DNA of 64,000 nt, taken from Chthoniobacteraceae bacterium (GTDB lineage Bacteria > Verrucomicrobiota > Verrucomicrobiia > Chthoniobacterales > Chthoniobacteraceae). Positions 27,020 to 35,790 of the stretch are shown here, piece after piece (position 1 is the stretch's first letter; each line of letters begins with the position of its first letter). Both the position numbers and the translations under genes were made by a program. The notes beneath the pieces are model-generated. The model was not told the origin of the DNA and did not search any database. It saw only the letters and a program-made list of their open reading frames with translations. The stretch is taken from contig JAQGOL010000034.1 in assembly GCA_028293625.1 (NCBI GenBank), positions 186,001 through 250,000 on the forward strand. Direction: 5' to 3'.

Positions 27020-27741
27020 AAAAAGTAACGCTCGGTCATCAGGAAGCCGCGTTCATTCTCAGGCCGCGATGCGCGGCATAGATCATCGGGACCCGGAGTC
27101 GGCGACGAGCGGACAATGAGATGGGCCGGTTTTGGCGAGTAGGACGGCGAAGGATCAAGCGGGTGCGGACAAGTATTAAGGACGATCAACGTATTCATTT
27201 CCGCGCGCAGATCGACAAATGCGCCGGGCGCACAATGGTCTTTGTGAAAGGTCATTGCGCCGGAATCGTCAACGGTCACCTTGCTGAAAAAGTTCACATT
27301 AGGCACCAGGTCGGCCTTCCCCATTCCATATTTGCCTAGCTCCACGAGGAAGCTGTCGTGCCCGTTCTTAAAACAGTCATTTCGGGCGGATTGATAAGTC
27401 AGTTCGCCATACTTTGTTCTGATGATCCGCGCGTTGGAACAGCCGCCGATCGGGTCATGCCATCCGCAGCTATCCTCGGTGATCGAGGCAAGCACGCGCC
27501 CCATGTCCGAGTAGAGGCAGAACCCCTTGGTCAGCTTCGCTGTATGCTGCGCCTTGAGCGTATCGGGCATGTTATAACGTTCAGAGCGCAACTCGAAGTT
27601 ATAGAAGAGCGCAGAGACATTCGCGCCGCCTTCCACGTCGGTAATACGCAAGGTTGTGCCGCGCTTAAGAACGTGCGACCAGTTTGAGGCGGGCGGCACA
27701 GTTTCCTCAAAGCGAATCAGTGTCGGATCAATGGAATGCAT
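27016..27741 (-). CDS. Second carboxyguanidine deiminase-type subunit (DUF1989)
   Basis: The longer DUF1989 partner (241 residues), with the matching motif [12 protein letters not shown], plus [17 protein letters not shown] and [22 protein letters not shown]-terminal extension of about 30 residues follows [12 protein letters not shown]. It overlaps the next gene by four bases and begins 17 bases after the stop of the NikR-like gene, so regulator, both DUF1989 proteins and carboxylase form one minus-strand operon. It is expected to act as a hetero-oligomer with the 213-residue protein in the cytoplasm. Confidence 0.88.
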   Translation of the reverse strand: MHSIDPTLIRFEETVPPASNWSHVLKRGTTLRITDVEGGANVSALFYNFELRSERYNMPDTLKAQHTAKLTKGFCLYSDMGRVLASITEDSCGWHDPIGGCSNARIIRTKYGELTYQSARNDCFKNGHDSFLVELGKYGMGKADLVPNVNFFSKVTVDDSGAMTFHKDHCAPGAFVDLRAEMNTLIVLNTCPHPLDPSPSYSPKPAHLIVRSSPTPGPDDLCRASRPENERGFLMTERYFL

Positions 27742-27758
27742 GGAGAAAAGGACCTTGG

Positions 27759-28199
27759 TTAATAGATCGGCGGCAAAATGGTGGAAGTTACATTAAGGTA
27801 ACCGTGCTTGACCCCTTTACAGGTGATCAGCTCGTCCGCGATCCGCTTCAGCCGGATGCCCGGCCCCTGGACAAGCAATACTTCGAGGCTGTGATGGTTC
27901 TCCAAATGCACATGCTGCGAGGAGATGATTTCCTTTAGAAACTTATGCTGGATCTTCATCAGACGGCTCTGAAGGCCGCTCTTGGAATGATCAAATATAA
28001 GCGTGATTGTCCCGGCCATCACCTGGCGCCCAAGCTGCTGTTGATGCTCAACGAGTTGTTCGCTGATCATTTTTGAAATCGCTTCCGAACGGCTGGCATG
28101 GCCGCGTGCCACCACCATCGCGTCAAGCTGATCGCAGAGCGGTGCCGGCAGCGAAATGCTGATGCGGCTTGCAGTCGATTTTTTTTGTGTAGATGACAT
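27759..28199 (-). CDS. NikR-like ribbon-helix-helix regulator with altered metal site
   Basis: A 146-residue repressor of NikR architecture: a ribbon-helix-helix DNA-binding domain (SRISISLPAPLCDQLDAM, GHASRSEAISKMISEQL, residues 11-50) and an ACT-like ligand domain (residues 60-140). Aligning with Escherichia coli NikR, His85, His96 and His98 match the nickel ligands His76, His87 and His89, but the cysteine ligand (Cys95) is replaced by Ser104 in ENHHSLEVLL. It may therefore sense another metal or the pathway substrate. The ATG at 28199 is chosen by family fit. The operator-like palindrome lies 52-85 bases upstream. It is first in the carboxylase operon. Confidence 0.88.
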   Translation of the reverse strand: MSSTQKKSTASRISISLPAPLCDQLDAMVVARGHASRSEAISKMISEQLVEHQQQLGRQVMAGTITLIFDHSKSGLQSRLMKIQHKFLKEIISSQHVHLENHHSLEVLLVQGPGIRLKRIADELITCKGVKHGYLNVTSTILPPIY

Positions 28200-28566
28200 T
28201 GAGTGATGCGGTTTCCAAGCAGCTACCGTGCAAACCCGCATGCTGTCGAGGAAGTATTACTCTTTTCTGGTTTCGTAATACTTCAGCAGCGGCTGGGAGT
28301 GGAAATTCGCCCATTAGGGCTGCGGCATTTTGCGCATCGTGTGAAGAATCGAGCGAATCGTACTACGCCAAATGAGGCGTGAATGTGCCGGTTTTGGCGG
28401 CAAATGGGATATTGCGATCTGATTTTGAAGAAGTTTGGCGGCGCCGGCCTCGGTGGCATGCGCTTGGCTAATGGAGCTGCGGTCGATCGTTTTGCACCGG
28501 AACTTGATTCCGCTTTTGCCCCTTTTTAAAAGCGAAGAGAAGCCGCCGCGCTCCAAAAGACTTCCG
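28200..28566. other. Divergent regulatory region of the carboxylase and transporter operons
   Basis: This region separates two divergent operons. It contains the NikR-like operator (28251-28284) and, just before the amidotransferase gene, an inverted repeat CGCTTTT / AAAAGCG (28511-28517 and 28528-28534) that would fold as a hairpin in the leader. A TTGATT-N16-TTAAAA arrangement overlaps it and may be a promoter. I looked for guanidine-I, -II and -III riboswitch signatures and found none. Confidence 0.55.
28251..28284. promoter_or_regulatory. NikR-type operator palindrome
   Basis: GAAGTATTAC (28251-28260) and GTAATACTTC (28275-28284) form a perfect inverted repeat with a 14-base spacer. Written as NikR half-sites this is GTATTA-N16-TAATAC, the same spacing as the Escherichia coli NikR site GTATGA-N16-TCATAC and four of six bases per half-site. 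It lies between the divergent operons, 52 bases from the regulator start, and is the likely target of the NikR-like protein. Confidence 0.8.
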
Positions 28567-29280
28567 ATGAATCGCATTCTATACATTCAACACGGCCCGT
28601 TTGACGGTCCAGGACTCCTATCGCAGACGATGGGCGAGTGCGGGGTCGAACTGGAAACCGTGCATCTCTGGCGCGGCGAAAACCTGCCATCTACCCTTGA
28701 TCGATTTGACGGATTGGCCGTGGGCGGCGGCGAAATGAGCGCCTATGAGACCGAGCGCTACCCGTTTTTAAAAGAAGAGCTTACGCTGATCCAGGCGGCA
28801 CGAAGCGCGGATAAGCCTATATTGGGCATTTGCCTCGGTGCGCAATTGATGGCCGCGGCTTTTGGAGGCGCTGTTTTTCCAAACAAGGGAAAAGAGATCG
28901 GGCTTTTTGATCTGAGCTTCACGAGTGCCGCGAATGACGATCCGCTTTGGAAAGGGTTCACGACTGCGTTCGCGCCGGTGCATTGGCATGGCGACACGTT
29001 TTCGCTCCCTCCGGGTGCTGAACTTCTGGCCTCTTCTACGCTGACCCCGAATCAGCTTTTCCATGTCGATCATCGCCATTACGGACTGCAATTTCATCTC
29101 GAAATCGATCGCGTATCGCTTCGCGAAATGATCGCAGCTGATGCCGAGCCGTTGCGTGCCAGCGGAGTCGATCCCGAGGCGTTCCTGCGCGCCGGGGAAT
29201 CGCTCCTACCTTCAGTCGAACCGATCGGCCGCGCGATTTTTGCGCGCTGGGCAACCCTTCTCCACAACTCCATACCATGA
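28567..29280 (+). CDS. Class-I glutamine amidotransferase-like protein
   Basis: A 237-residue protein with a full class-I amidotransferase triad: the nucleophile Cys in GICLGAQLMA (residues about 85-94) and His-x-Glu in GLQFHLEID. The oxyanion-region motif GLAVGGGEMSAYE is also present. It resembles stand-alone GMP synthase-like amidotransferases, which act on gamma-glutamyl compounds or supply ammonia to a partner. The ATG at 28567 begins MNRILYIQHGPFDGPG, a usual N-terminus. Its stop overlaps the transporter binding-protein ATG by four bases, so it is first in the importer operon. Its role in guanidine or urea use is not known. Confidence 0.88.
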   Translation: MNRILYIQHGPFDGPGLLSQTMGECGVELETVHLWRGENLPSTLDRFDGLAVGGGEMSAYETERYPFLKEELTLIQAARSADKPILGICLGAQLMAAAFGGAVFPNKGKEIGLFDLSFTSAANDDPLWKGFTTAFAPVHWHGDTFSLPPGAELLASSTLTPNQLFHVDHRHYGLQFHLEIDRVSLREMIAADAEPLRASGVDPEAFLRAGESLLPSVEPIGRAIFARWATLLHNSIP

Positions 29281-30245
29281 AACTAAAGACCGTTTTAACC
29301 ACCGCGCTTGGACTCGTCCTCGCGGCATCGTTGCAAGCTGAGCCACTCAAGATCGCTTACTCCGATTGGCCGGGTTTTACCTTGCTTGAAGTCGCAAAAC
29401 AAAAAGGTTGGTTTAAGGAAGCAGGAGTCGATGTGGACCTGCTCTGGTTTGATTACCTGCCATCCCTGGATGCTTTTGCCGCGGGGAAAGTAGACTCGGT
29501 AGTCTGTGTTCATACCGATGCACTGGTTTCGGGGGCCAACGGAGCCAAGAGTAAAATCATCGCGCCGATTGATTTCAGCGAAGGCAACGACATGATCATC
29601 GGCAAGCCCGGGATTGAATCGATCAAGGATCTCAAAGGCCAGCAGCTTGGATTGGAGCTGACCCTGGTTGAGCATTTGCTTTTGCTAAAGGCGCTGGAAG
29701 CAAACGGCATGAAGATTTCGGACGTCAAATTGGTAAACACCGCAACGAATGAAACCCCGCAGACTCTCGCGTCCGGCAAGGTAGCCGCCATCGGAGCGTG
29801 GTATCCGGTTTCGGGTCAGGCTCTCAAACAAGTAGCCGGCTCAAAGGCACTCTTCAGCAGTGCTGACGCCAAAGGGCTCATCTATGATGTGATCGCAGTC
29901 AACCCGACCAGCTTCGCCAAACACAAGGAGGAGTGGACCAAGATCGTCCAGATTTACTATAAGTGCGTCGATTACGTGAAAGATCCGGCGACTCAGGCGG
30001 ACGCCATCAAGATCATGGCGGCGAAGGTCGGCGCGAATGAAGCGGACTACGCTAAAAACATCCCCGGCACGCATTTCCTAACATTGGCTGAGGCGAAGGA
30101 TGTGCTTAAGAAAGGCGACGGACTCGACTCGCTGTATGGTTCAATGGCGATTGGCAACAAATTCAACGTCACGAACAAGGTCTACAAGGTTTCCCAGAAA
30201 CCGGAGTCGTATATCGTCCCAAGCGTCGTGCTCGGGTTGAAGTAA
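29277..30245 (+). CDS. ABC transporter substrate-binding protein (NMT1/SsuA-like)
   Basis: A periplasmic solute receptor with a signal peptide (VLTTALGLVLAASLQA) and the family pattern IAYSDWPGFTLLEVAKQKGWF, DAFAAGKVDSVVC and SFAKHKEEWTKIVQIYYK. It belongs to the NitT/TauT-type family (taurine, nitrate, thiamine precursor). Proteins annotated 'urea carboxylase-related ABC transporter' accompany the carboxylase in many genomes; the ligand is therefore probably guanidine or a related cation, an inference from context. The start overlaps the amidotransferase stop and the stop overlaps the permease ATG (TAATG). Confidence 0.9.
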   Translation: MKLKTVLTTALGLVLAASLQAEPLKIAYSDWPGFTLLEVAKQKGWFKEAGVDVDLLWFDYLPSLDAFAAGKVDSVVCVHTDALVSGANGAKSKIIAPIDFSEGNDMIIGKPGIESIKDLKGQQLGLELTLVEHLLLLKALEANGMKISDVKLVNTATNETPQTLASGKVAAIGAWYPVSGQALKQVAGSKALFSSADAKGLIYDVIAVNPTSFAKHKEEWTKIVQIYYKCVDYVKDPATQADAIKIMAAKVGANEADYAKNIPGTHFLTLAEAKDVLKKGDGLDSLYGSMAIGNKFNVTNKVYKVSQKPESYIVPSVVLGLK

Positions 30246-31261
30246 TGGCACACCGCGACTGGCTGGGACTGAAGATGGAGCTGCCGCGGGCGAGGCGCCT
30301 TCAGCTAACCTTGCTGTCGTTTTTGTTGCCGCTCCTGATCTGGTCGGCCATCAGCTATATCCCGTGGTTATGGCATCCGTCGATCCGGGTTACTGCCACG
30401 GGCGATGTCGACTATTTCACCGAGGAGATGGAGCTCCCCAGGGCCGACTTTGAAAGTGAAGCAGCCAAAATGCGCGCCCAGGGGCTCGCCGTGCCGGAAG
30501 GTTACCGGGTCAACCCGCTCTATCTTCCCGCCCCGCATCAGGTAGCCCGCGCTTTTTATACAGGATTTACAACCGAACCGCGGCTGCCCGGGGAACCGTG
30601 GTTGCATGAAAGCCTTGGCCATAGCATTCGGACGATTTTCTGGGGCTTTTTCATCTCATCGATCTTCGGCCTTCCATTGGGAATCCTTTGCGGCACCTAT
30701 CGCTTCTTTTCCCGGCTGCAGGAGCCGTTCATCGAATTTTTCCGATACCTGCCGGCGCCGGCTTTCGGAGCGTTGGCAGTCGCCGTGCTGGGGATTGATG
30801 ATGGCCCAAAAATTGCCATCATCTTTATAGGGACATTTTTCCAACAGGTTCTGGTGATCTCCAATACGGTGCGCAAGGTAGATCCCGCGTTGATTGAAGC
30901 CTCGCAGACCCTCGGCGCCAAAGGATGGAACCTCGTGCGGCGCGTGATCATCCCGGCCTCCATCACCGATGTTTATAACGACATGCGCATTTTGCTCGGC
31001 TGGGCGTGGACTTACCTGATCGTGGCGGAGGTCGTCGGCACAATGTCCGGGATTACTTATTCCATCAACCAACAGGCACGGTATCGAAACTTTGATAACG
31101 TCTATGCGGAGATCATGATGATCGGCATCATTGGATTTTCCTCGGATCTCTTTCTTGCATGGATCGGGCGGCTGATTTTTCCGTGGAAACGCACCGCGCG
31201 GACCGCTTCACCATCAGGAGCTTCAAAACCAACACTCGCCGCGGCCGCCGTTCGAGCCTAA
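30245..31261 (+). CDS. ABC transporter permease (NitT/TauT-like)
   Basis: A 338-residue inner-membrane permease. The BPD_transp_1 domain contains [20 protein letters not shown], the coupling EAA loop ([20 protein letters not shown]) and later helices. Between the first helix ([15 protein letters not shown]) and the core domain lies an extra periplasmic segment of about 75 residues ([20 protein letters not shown] and following), as is known for the urea carboxylase-linked permeases. It is translationally coupled to the binding protein, and the ATPase gene follows after 25 bases. Confidence 0.93.
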   Translation: MAHRDWLGLKMELPRARRLQLTLLSFLLPLLIWSAISYIPWLWHPSIRVTATGDVDYFTEEMELPRADFESEAAKMRAQGLAVPEGYRVNPLYLPAPHQVARAFYTGFTTEPRLPGEPWLHESLGHSIRTIFWGFFISSIFGLPLGILCGTYRFFSRLQEPFIEFFRYLPAPAFGALAVAVLGIDDGPKIAIIFIGTFFQQVLVISNTVRKVDPALIEASQTLGAKGWNLVRRVIIPASITDVYNDMRILLGWAWTYLIVAEVVGTMSGITYSINQQARYRNFDNVYAEIMMIGIIGFSSDLFLAWIGRLIFPWKRTARTASPSGASKPTLAAAAVRA

Positions 31262-31286
31262 GCGCGCCGCCTCACTTATTTACCGC

Positions 31287-32183
31287 ATGCCGACTCCCCT
31301 CGATTCACTTCCCGATTACCGCAAACTTGCCCGGGAAGTGAAAGCGCGTTTTGAGCGGATCCGCCAACGCCCGGTGATCCTGAGTGTGCGCAATCTTGAA
31401 AAGAGCTTTGGGGCGGAAATGCACACGGCGCTCGATCATGTCTCCCTGGAAATCCATCGACGCGAGTTTATCTGCGTAATCGGCCCCTCCGGATGCGGGA
31501 AATCAACCCTGATCCGGATTATTGCCGGACTGGACCAGGCAACGAGTGGCGAGGTGTTGCTCGATGGAAAAGCCGTCACCGGCCCCGGCCCGGATCGCGG
31601 AATGGTGTTTCAGGGTTACACGCTCTTCCCGTGGCGCACCGTCAAAGCCAACGTCATGTTCGGGCTCGAAATGCGAGGCAAAGACAAGTCGACCGCGGAG
31701 ATCGAAGCGCGGCAGTGGCTCGACATGGTCGGGCTGGGCAAATTTGAGAACTCGTATCCGCACGAGCTTTCCGGAGGAATGAAACAGCGGGTGGCTATTG
31801 CGCGGGCCCTGGCCAATGAACCGCGGATCCTGATCATGGACGAGCCGTTTGCGGCGCTTGATGCCCAGACCCGATGCCAGATGCAAAACTACCTTTTGCA
31901 AATCTGGCGCAAGGTCGACGTGACCATCCTTTTTATCACGCACGACCTGGAGGAAGCCGCTTACCTTTCCGATCGCATCCTTGTGATGGGCGCCAATCCC
32001 GGACGCGTCGTGGAGTTCATTGACAACCCGGTGCCGCGTCCCCGCAACGTGGCGCAGTTTGTCAGCCCGGAATTTCTGGCGTTAAAATTGCGGCTCGAGG
32101 AGCTGATCCATCCGCCGATGGAAATTGAGGAGGAACGTTTGCCGATGGTAAAACTGACCAACGCCGGTGACGACGTGGAATAA
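31287..32183 (+). CDS. ABC transporter ATP-binding protein (NitT/TauT-like)
   Basis: The ATPase of the importer, with Walker [11 protein letters not shown]-loop [17 protein letters not shown], signature [16 protein letters not shown], Walker [15 protein letters not shown] and switch histidine in FITHDLEEA. An N-terminal extension of about 40 residues ([19 protein letters not shown]) precedes the nucleotide-binding fold. It ends 27 bases before the convergent FabZ-like gene and closes the plus-strand operon (amidotransferase, binding protein, permease, ATPase). Confidence 0.95.
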   Translation: MPTPLDSLPDYRKLAREVKARFERIRQRPVILSVRNLEKSFGAEMHTALDHVSLEIHRREFICVIGPSGCGKSTLIRIIAGLDQATSGEVLLDGKAVTGPGPDRGMVFQGYTLFPWRTVKANVMFGLEMRGKDKSTAEIEARQWLDMVGLGKFENSYPHELSGGMKQRVAIARALANEPRILIMDEPFAALDAQTRCQMQNYLLQIWRKVDVTILFITHDLEEAAYLSDRILVMGANPGRVVEFIDNPVPRPRNVAQFVSPEFLALKLRLEELIHPPMEIEEERLPMVKLTNAGDDVE

Positions 32184-32210
32184 GGCGCGGCGGGATTGGC
32201 CGGCCATGGC

Positions 32211-32621
32211 TTACGCTTCGGAAAGCACCACAATTCCTTCCGCGACCGATTGCCCGCCCACGCGCGCGATTACTTCAAACTGCCAAAGCCCGCCGATAGC
32301 GCCCACTTTGCGGGCACTGAGCCGGATCTCCTGGTTGGGCAGAACTGCGCCGGGAAATTTCATTCCCTTAATCGCACTAAGCCGGAAGCCGCGTCCTGGC
32401 TGTCCGGCGGCGATACCGGCCGTTTGAGCAAGTGCTTCCACCAGTAAAACTCCGGGAACAATTGGGTTGCCGGGGAAATGCCCGCGGAAAAACGGTTCCT
32501 CCGAAGGGAACATTTTAGAGCAAATCGCCGATTCGCCCGGAATATTTTCAAGAACCGCGTCGACAAAAATGAAAGGCTCGCGATGCGGCAACCCAAGCGC
32601 CACGGGATCAAGTGAGCTCAT
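32211..32621 (-). CDS. fabZ: FabZ-like 3-hydroxyacyl-ACP dehydratase
   Basis: A 136-residue hot-dog-fold protein matching FabZ: LPHREPFIFVDAV at the start, the catalytic His in FFRGHFPGNPIVPGVLLVEALAQ (His at about residue 48, Glu in the following helix), and the strand RLSAIKGMKFPGAVLPNQEI. It dehydrates 3-hydroxyacyl-ACP in fatty acid synthesis or in a specialised acyl-chain pathway. The absence of fatty-acid neighbours and the link to a lipoprotein gene leave open that it is a paralogue rather than the housekeeping FabZ. Its start overlaps the upstream lipoprotein gene by four bases. Confidence 0.88.
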   Translation of the reverse strand: MSSLDPVALGLPHREPFIFVDAVLENIPGESAICSKMFPSEEPFFRGHFPGNPIVPGVLLVEALAQTAGIAAGQPGRGFRLSAIKGMKFPGAVLPNQEIRLSARKVGAIGGLWQFEVIARVGGQSVAEGIVVLSEA

Positions 32622-33055
32622 TCCTTGGGAAGAAAATAGGCGAATCTCCAGCTCCCGCCAACCAGCGCCATGCCGACGACGCGGCCACTATAAGATGGAT
32701 CGCTGGCGATGCGCGCCGGGGCCACCATGACCTGGCCGTTGGGAATGAATCCTTCACTTAAAAGCGCCTTGAGTTCCGGCCAAAGATTGTTGGTATCCCA
32801 ATACGCAAAGATGCTTTCAGGCTCAACCGGGGAATCGAGCCGGTAGGCAAAGTCAGGGACCATCATCGAGCGGATGACGGGCAAATCCTTTTTTGCCACG
32901 GCAATCCGCAAACGTCCCACAAACGCAAGAAAGGTGGTATCGCCAGCCTGATGTTTCAGCGGCTGGGCCTCCTCTTTGTCCTTCTTTTTGTAAGGCGATT
33001 GACAGCTGGAAAAAACTGTGACGAGCAGAACGCAAAGCAAAATGCGGCAAATCAT
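32618..33055 (-). CDS. Lipoprotein of unknown function
   Basis: A 145-residue protein with a lipoprotein signal (ILLCVLLVTVFSSC) and a lysine-rich linker. A small domain follows, with FLAFVGRLRIAVAKKDLPVI, FAYWDTNNLWPELKALL and a C-terminal GMALVGGSWRFAYFLP, which has a SnoaL/NTF2-like feel (DUF4440 type) but is not securely assigned. It overlaps the FabZ-like gene by four bases (ATGA), so the pair is co-translated. Confidence 0.75.
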   Translation of the reverse strand: MICRILLCVLLVTVFSSCQSPYKKKDKEEAQPLKHQAGDTTFLAFVGRLRIAVAKKDLPVIRSMMVPDFAYRLDSPVEPESIFAYWDTNNLWPELKALLSEGFIPNGQVMVAPARIASDPSYSGRVVGMALVGGSWRFAYFLPKE

Positions 33056-33152
33056 GGCGGGAACCTAAAAGAAGCGCCCGTGAAGGCGAAGCGATTTTAA
33101 TGGCGCACTTCCAACCGCAGATAACGCTTTGGAGATCTCGTGCACCTGAAGA

Positions 33153-33842
33153 TTACCGTTCCGGCCTGATCCGGATCCGGAGCTGGCGGGAGAGCATCCA
33201 GCGGACGGCGAACATGTCCATTGTTGCTTTAAAAGCGCGATTGCCGAAGCCATATTTACTGACCCCGGCTACGCGCGGCCGATGGTTAACTGGGAGTTCG
33301 ACAAGCTTGTAACCCATCCCCTTTACAAGGGCCGGAATGAACCGGTGCATTCCATAAAAAGGAACGAGCGCCTCGCGGCATTCTTTTCGCATCGCCTTGA
33401 GGGTGCAACCCGTGTCACGGACACCATCCCCCGTGAAACGGCTGCGAACGAAATTTGCGACCCGGCTGGTAAGACGTTTTGAAAGCGTGTCCTTGCGATT
33501 GGCCCGGTAGCCGCATACGAGGTCGGCGCCGCGCTCAATTTCCGCCAGGAGGCGGGGAATATCGGCCGGATCATTTTGCAAATCGCCATCAAGCAACACG
33601 ATCACCTCGCCAATGGCCGCATGGATTCCGGCAAACATCGCGGCGCTTTGGCCGGTGTTTTTTTCAAACTCCAAAACGCGCACTTCGGGCCGGCGCTCAA
33701 TGAGAGCGAGCGTTTGGTCACTGGAAAAATCGTCGATGAGAATCAGCTCATGCTCGATTCCCGCCAGCGCGGCGGCGACTTCTTTTTGAAGTGCATGAAT
33801 ATTGCCTTCCTCATTAAAGAGCGGGATTACAACGGAAATCAT
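33153..33842 (-). CDS. Family 2 glycosyltransferase (dolichol-phosphate mannosyltransferase-like)
   Basis: The ATG at 33842 gives 229 residues of GT-A fold: MISVVIPLFNEEGNIHALQ, LILIDDFSSDQT, GQSAAMFAGIHAAIGEVIV and the metal-binding LLDGDLQNDP. It then has GADLVCGYRANR and KGMGYKLVELPVNHRPR. Members transfer sugars to polyprenyl phosphate. There are no C-terminal membrane helices, so it is the short DPM1-like type. The next gene upstream encodes a GT39-like membrane transferase that would use such lipid-linked sugars, which makes a two-step pathway plausible. Confidence 0.93.
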   Translation of the reverse strand: MISVVIPLFNEEGNIHALQKEVAAALAGIEHELILIDDFSSDQTLALIERRPEVRVLEFEKNTGQSAAMFAGIHAAIGEVIVLLDGDLQNDPADIPRLLAEIERGADLVCGYRANRKDTLSKRLTSRVANFVRSRFTGDGVRDTGCTLKAMRKECREALVPFYGMHRFIPALVKGMGYKLVELPVNHRPRVAGVSKYGFGNRAFKATMDMFAVRWMLSRQLRIRIRPER

Positions 33843-33965
33843 TGAGCGGTCTGGGTCTGGCAGGGGGTGACGATTTAAGAAAGCAGGAGGGAGCCGGGAC
33901 ACGCAAGCCCAAGCCGCACGAGCTTCTTCGTGCCATGCAATCGTGCAAGGGGAGAGTTTGGGTTT

Positions 33966-35702
33966 CTAGAGTTGGGCACCGCGGTAATTTGAGCAGGCAA
34001 AAATTCGCCATTGCCGCAACGGAAGTCCGCGGCGGACCTGGTCGATGCAGGAAATCATTTCCACTTTCTCAAACCCGCTTTTGATCGAGGAAGGGGCGTG
34101 TTCCTCGGCGCGATCGGTAATGTAAAGGGCGCTGCGTCCGGCAAAAAGACTTACGCCCCCTTCCTTGCTGGCGTACTCATCGATTGGCAGATCCGGAGCC
34201 ACGGCGATCAACGCGCGGACAAAATTATGCCAATGCTGATCAGCTTCATCGCCGGTGGCGGTCGGGACCGGCAACGCGGCGAGGGCGCTTTGAAGCGGAG
34301 CGAAGCGTTGCGCTTGTTCCGGCCCATCATTTTTTTTCAGAAGCGTGCGAGCATGTTCGCGAAGATCAATCAGCTCATCGTACCGGGGCCAGAATGAGAA
34401 CTGGTTTTCAATCGCCTGGGACTCAGGAATGTAGATGGCAGGATGTCCCTCGCCCTCTTTGCGTTTATCGTTTAAATAGAATGCCAGATCAGCTGCCACG
34501 CCGTAACTGCTTCCAATGAGAAACACCGGCTGGCCGAGCTTGGATTCAAAACCAACGCGCGCATTCTCCAGGCTTTCAGCGGAGGTGCGCCAGCCGCGGA
34601 GCCGTTTGCTTGGATCAAGATTATAAGAAAGGGGGATGCCAGCGCGCCGGATCAAATCAAGATCAAGGGTCAGAAGGCTCATGCCGGCGCCAACGACGAG
34701 CGCAGCGATAGCAAACCGGCGTTTCCAAAGCGATAATCTGGCCGCCTCATGCCAGAGAGCCACCGACAAAACCGCCAGGCTGATCATGGCCGGCGCCGTC
34801 CAATTGGCCTCGCCGGATTGTTTAAGGGAAAGCCAGAGATAGAGCCCCCAAAGCGGCAGGGTGAATGCCAGCAAGAACCGTGGTTTAAAATGATTATGCG
34901 CCAGCGGAAACGCCCACCAAAGCGCCACGAGCATGCCGCCGAAAATCAGCGGTGAGTAGACGCCAAAATGTTGTGCGATGAATTCGAGAAACCCGGGAAA
35001 ATCAAGGTGGAACGCCTTCTGCAAACCGCCGCGCGCGCTGAGATGAGCCAGGGTGATCCAGTCATGCTGTGCGTTCCAGATGACCGGCGGCAAAGTGAAT
35101 GGGATGAAGGCGGCCAGCATGAGGTAAAAGCCGCGGCGCTGAAGTTCCCTGCGATATTTTCGGGTAAAAAGAAGGAGCAGCAGGATGGAAAGCAGCTCCA
35201 TGGCGTTGGTGTATTTGCAAACAAACCCCATCCCGATCAACGCCCCGGTCAGCGGCCACCAGCGGCTGAATTGCGGGCTTTTTTCAAGCGCCAGCCAGAA
35301 TGTGTAGAGCGCGGCTGTCCAAAAAAAGATGGAGAGCGGATCAATCGTCATCAAAAGGCTGCCGACATTGAAGATCGGCACCACATTAATCATGATTCCG
35401 GTCCAGATGCCGACCGATTCGCCATAAAGCCGGCGCGCCAGGGAGAACATCAAGAGCGTGGTTCCCAAAGAGAGCAACGGACTGAGAAAGCGGATGCCGA
35501 ATTCGTTCACTCCGAAAAGATGGGTGCCAAGCCAGAGCGCGGCCGCGACACCCGGTCCCTTGCTGTAATAGCAAACGTCCATGCGTTCGCTCCAAAGGTA
35601 ATAATACGACTCGTCGGGAGTGAGCTCAGGCTGGGCAATAAAAAAAAGCCGCAACAGTGTGAGCGTTCCCAGGAACAGGTAAAAATATCGGCGCGGCGTC
35701 AT
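33966..35702 (-). CDS. GT39/ArnT-like membrane glycosyltransferase
   Basis: A 578-residue protein with an N-terminal helix, the catalytic-loop acidic motif ELTPDESYYYLWSE and the following YYSKGPGVAAAL. About ten to twelve membrane segments follow, then a C-terminal soluble region with GSSYGVAADLAFYLNDKR. The pattern fits the PMT/ArnT family (transfer from polyprenyl-phosphate sugars to protein or lipid A) on the periplasmic side. It is probably co-transcribed with the downstream GT2 gene. The acceptor cannot be predicted. Confidence 0.9.
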   Translation of the reverse strand: MTPRRYFYLFLGTLTLLRLFFIAQPELTPDESYYYLWSERMDVCYYSKGPGVAAALWLGTHLFGVNEFGIRFLSPLLSLGTTLLMFSLARRLYGESVGIWTGIMINVVPIFNVGSLLMTIDPLSIFFWTAALYTFWLALEKSPQFSRWWPLTGALIGMGFVCKYTNAMELLSILLLLLFTRKYRRELQRRGFYLMLAAFIPFTLPPVIWNAQHDWITLAHLSARGGLQKAFHLDFPGFLEFIAQHFGVYSPLIFGGMLVALWWAFPLAHNHFKPRFLLAFTLPLWGLYLWLSLKQSGEANWTAPAMISLAVLSVALWHEAARLSLWKRRFAIAALVVGAGMSLLTLDLDLIRRAGIPLSYNLDPSKRLRGWRTSAESLENARVGFESKLGQPVFLIGSSYGVAADLAFYLNDKRKEGEGHPAIYIPESQAIENQFSFWPRYDELIDLREHARTLLKKNDGPEQAQRFAPLQSALAALPVPTATGDEADQHWHNFVRALIAVAPDLPIDEYASKEGGVSLFAGRSALYITDRAEEHAPSSIKSGFEKVEMISCIDQVRRGLPLRQWRIFACSNYRGAQL

Positions 35703-35790
35703 GCGCGCTTATGCCTTGCGCAAAGCGTCCAAGCCGCCAAGGGCAAAATGCGGCGGGAACATTCCACCGGTCGTGGCCGGCTCTGATTTT

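Noticed and set aside
28200-28566. Guanidine riboswitch in the divergent region
   Set aside because: No guanidine-I core, no paired ACGR loops of the second class and no third-class pseudoknot signature could be found on either strand.
34968-35786. A 272-residue plus-strand frame opposite the GT39 gene
   Set aside because: Antisense to a clear membrane glycosyltransferase; its charged repeats are the reverse complement of hydrophobic helix codons.
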